DNA of 64,000 bases from Cyathus striatus. Its lineage: Eukaryota; Basidiomycota; Agaricomycetes; Agaricales; Nidulariaceae. Location: contig JAOVFP010000005.1 in the NCBI GenBank assembly GCA_025738555.1, positions 4,836,001 to 4,900,000 on the forward strand, given 5' to 3'. The position numbers and the translations under genes were made by a program. Below the pieces are notes generated by a model. That model did no database searches. It saw only the letters and a list, made by a program, of their open reading frames with translations, and had not been told where the DNA came from. Below are positions 61,660 to 64,000 of the stretch, in pieces; the first letter of the stretch is position 1, and the number at the start of each line of letters is the position of its first letter.

Positions 61660-64000
61660 ATGGCAGGTGCACTTCAGAACGCAAAGAAGGATCTTCTCAA
61701 AATCAGGGATGAAGATCGCGAAAGCAGGTTCGGCCAGGTCTTTGGCGTCTCCGGGCCCGTCGTCATTGCGGAGAACATGGTCGGTGCTGCCATGTATGAG
61801 CTAGTTCGTGTCGGACACGATGAACTAGTCGGAGGTACCTCATTCCATTTTCATATTGTTTCTTTTCTCATCTTTTCCAGAGGTCATTCGAATCGAAGCC
61901 GATAAAGCAACTATCCAAGTTTATGAAGAGACCTCTGGCGTGACTGTCGGCGATCCGGTGCTAAGAACTGGCAAGCCGCTATCTGTGGAGCTTGGTCCTG
62001 GTATCTAAAATCAACATATTTTTTTACAAAAAAAACATCATTGACGCACTCCTAGGACTTATGGGGAATATTGTTGACGGCATCCAGCGTCCTCTTCGAG
62101 TATGTATCTCATCTACCTTCATTAATCTAGCTCTCATCCTTCTATTCAGTCTATACAAGAACTTTCGAAGTCTATCTACATACCTCGTGGGATTAATACT
62201 GATGCGTTGGACCGCTCCTTACAGTGGGATTTCAAACCTATGAACTTTAAGGTGTGGTCATGATGTTCATATACAGTTTCCTTGTTGACTATTGCCTAGG
62301 TAGGCGACCATATAACAGGGGGTGATATCTTTGGGGGTGTTTATGAGAACTCGTTGGTGGACAACCACAAGATTATGCTCTCTCCTCGCGCTCTTGGCAC
62401 CATTACCCATATTGCAGAGAAGGGCAGTTACGCAGTAGACGTAAGTATCTCATCCATTATGACAGTAGTTGTTATTCGTGACACCGATGAATAGGATGTA
62501 GTTCTCGAAACTGATTTCGAAGGGAAGACTACAAAGCATACAATGATGCAGCTCTGGCCTGTTCGTGCACCAAGACCAGTGGCTGAGAAGCAAACGGCAG
62601 ATCACCCCCTTTTGACAGGACAACGTATCTTGGATGCACTTTTCCCGTAATCCTTTTAATTTTATGGCATGAAATCTCTAGCTCATAGGACTACGCAGCT
62701 GCGTTCAAGGCGGTACTACTGCTATTCCAGGTGCTTTTGGATGTGGAAAAACCGTTATTTCTCAAGCACTTTCGAAGTTCTCTAACAGTGATATAATTGT
62801 ATATGTTGGATGTGGAGAACGTGGAAACGAAGTGTGTTCATATATCTTTTACTTAGAAGCTCAATACTAATCTTCGAGGAAGATGGCCGAAGTTCTGATG
62901 GAGGTGAGTTCCTACTTGACATTTTCGCCCTGTCAACTGACAGCCTGTCGTAGTTTCCCGAGTTGACTATGGAAGTTGGGGATCGACAAGAGCCTATTAT
63001 GAAGCGAACAACATTGGTCGCGAACACTTCAAACATGCCAGTCGCTGCCCGCGAGGCTTCTATATATACCGGAATTACCCTTTCTGAGTATTTCCGCGAT
63101 CAAGGAAGTAATGTTTCGATGATGGCAGACTCTACATCGCGATGGGCAGAGGCACTTCGTGAAATCTCCGGTCGTCTTGCAGAAATGCCTGCCGACTCTG
63201 GGTACCCCGCCTACCTCGGAACCAAACTAGCTGGATTCTATGAGCGTGCAGGAAAAGTCGTTTGTATCGGAAATCCACAGAGGCAAGGGACTGTATCAAT
63301 TGTCGGCGCGTACGTTTTCTCTCTGATATTGGTTTTGGTCGTCACTCATATTCAAACAGCGTATCACCACCAGGAGGAGATTTCTCGGACCCCGTTACCT
63401 CTGCAACCTTAGGAATTGTTCAAGTGTTCTGGGGTCTTGATAAAAAACTTGCTCAAAGGAAACATTTCCCATCGGTCAATTGGTCCCTCTCATACTCGAA
63501 GTATACTAAAGTTCTCGAGCCATACTATGAATCCACTGAACCAGGGTTTGTGGAATTGCGTACGAAGACAAAAGAAATTCTTCAGAAAGAGGAGGACCTT
63601 GCTGAGATTGTTCAGCTTGTCGGAAAAAGTGCCCTTGGAGAGAACGACAAAATAACACTTGAAGTTGCTAGGATGCTAAAGGACGATTTCTTGCAACAGA
63701 ATGGAATGAGCGAGTATGACCGTTATTGTCCCTTCTACAAGACCAGCGGAATGTTGAGGAACTTCGTGGGCTTCCATGATGCTGCCGTTAAAGCAGTGGC
63801 GCAGAATGATCTTACGTTTGCAAAGATAAAGGACGCTGCTGGTGACTTAATGTTTAAGCTCTCGCAAATGAAATTTGAGGTACGTTTCCGTACTGTTGGT
63901 GAAAATGTTTATTTAAGGCTGTTGTATGTTAGTCTCCGTCACAAGGGAAGGAGCCCATCAAGCAGAAGCTGGACACGTTGTATAACGAAATACAAGACAA
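61660..64000 (+). CDS. VMA1: V-type proton ATPase catalytic subunit A (VMA1), 3' end outside window
   Basis: ATP-hydrolysing subunit of the V1 sector, acidifying vacuoles. The ATG at 61660 begins [40 protein letters not shown] follows. Across introns come [71 protein letters not shown], the P-loop [42 protein letters not shown], the catalytic-type segment [60 protein letters not shown] and [12 protein letters not shown]. The sequence continues to [17 protein letters not shown] at the window edge, only a few residues short of the expected C-terminus. About nine introns. No intein interrupts the CGKT site where budding yeast carries one. Confidence 0.95.

Noticed and set aside
62700..62900. Intein in VMA1 as in budding yeast
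   Set aside because: The sequence passes from CGKT to the downstream CGERGNE motif with only ordinary short introns.

Overview
The window is nuclear DNA of a filamentous basidiomycete, most likely an agaricomycete. The evidence is dense short genes with many introns of about 45-65 nt (GT...AG, often with a CTAAC-like branch point), basidiomycete-type orthologues, and agaricomycete repeat families: a chromodomain Ty3/gypsy element, a DUF6589-like protein, a hAT transposase tail and a RecQ-like helicase. I cannot name the species.

Layout. 1-4.45 kb: 3' part of the MCM-binding protein gene, convergent with a phosphoglucomutase-2/phosphopentomutase gene. 4.45-5.32 kb: a large foldback element that ends a few bases before the start codon of that mutase. 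5.3-22.9 kb: a repeat island with decayed hAT, PHD-like, gag-like, gypsy and DUF6589 pieces, an 81-bp minisatellite, converging nonamer (TGTCACANN) arrays, a 5'-truncated gypsy element with an intact 3' LTR, a RecQ-like helicase pseudogene, and a TA-flanked MITE with a second MITE inside it. 22.9-45.2 kb: a compact housekeeping block with ING-family PHD protein, NUF2, BLM/SGS1-type RecQ helicase, a type II membrane glycosyltransferase, DDX41, GALT, tRNA dimethylallyltransferase, mitochondrial uL15, PRP38 and an RCO1-like double-PHD protein. 45.9-48.25 kb: an MLKL-like protein (helical bundle plus a kinase domain whose catalytic Asp is Asn). 49.9-64 kb: a large DYRK-family kinase, a mitochondrial PDK/BCKDK-type kinase, proteasome RPT1, and the start and most of V-ATPase subunit A (VMA1), which runs to the window edge.

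How the genes relate. Most host genes are in convergent or divergent pairs with very short spacers (9 bp between the ING and NUF2 stop codons, 31 bp for uL15m/PRP38, 38 bp for MCMBP/mutase). Several act in the cell cycle and in chromatin (MCMBP, NUF2, BLM, ING, RCO1, DYRK), but nothing shows a functional cluster. A composite CGCGT...CACGTGA motif occurs in the MCMBP intron, in the NUF2/BLM divergent promoter and upstream of RPT1.

Main unifying signal. The in-frame stops in the two gypsy remnants and the RecQ-like gene, and one in the DUF6589 piece, are all TGA. Where I can judge the position it is an expected arginine, as predicted for CGA to TGA by C-to-T change at CpG. The two 123-bp arms of the MITE differ only by seven CpG-to-TpG/CpA changes. 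This points to CpG methylation and deamination, or a RIP-like process, acting on repeats in this genome.
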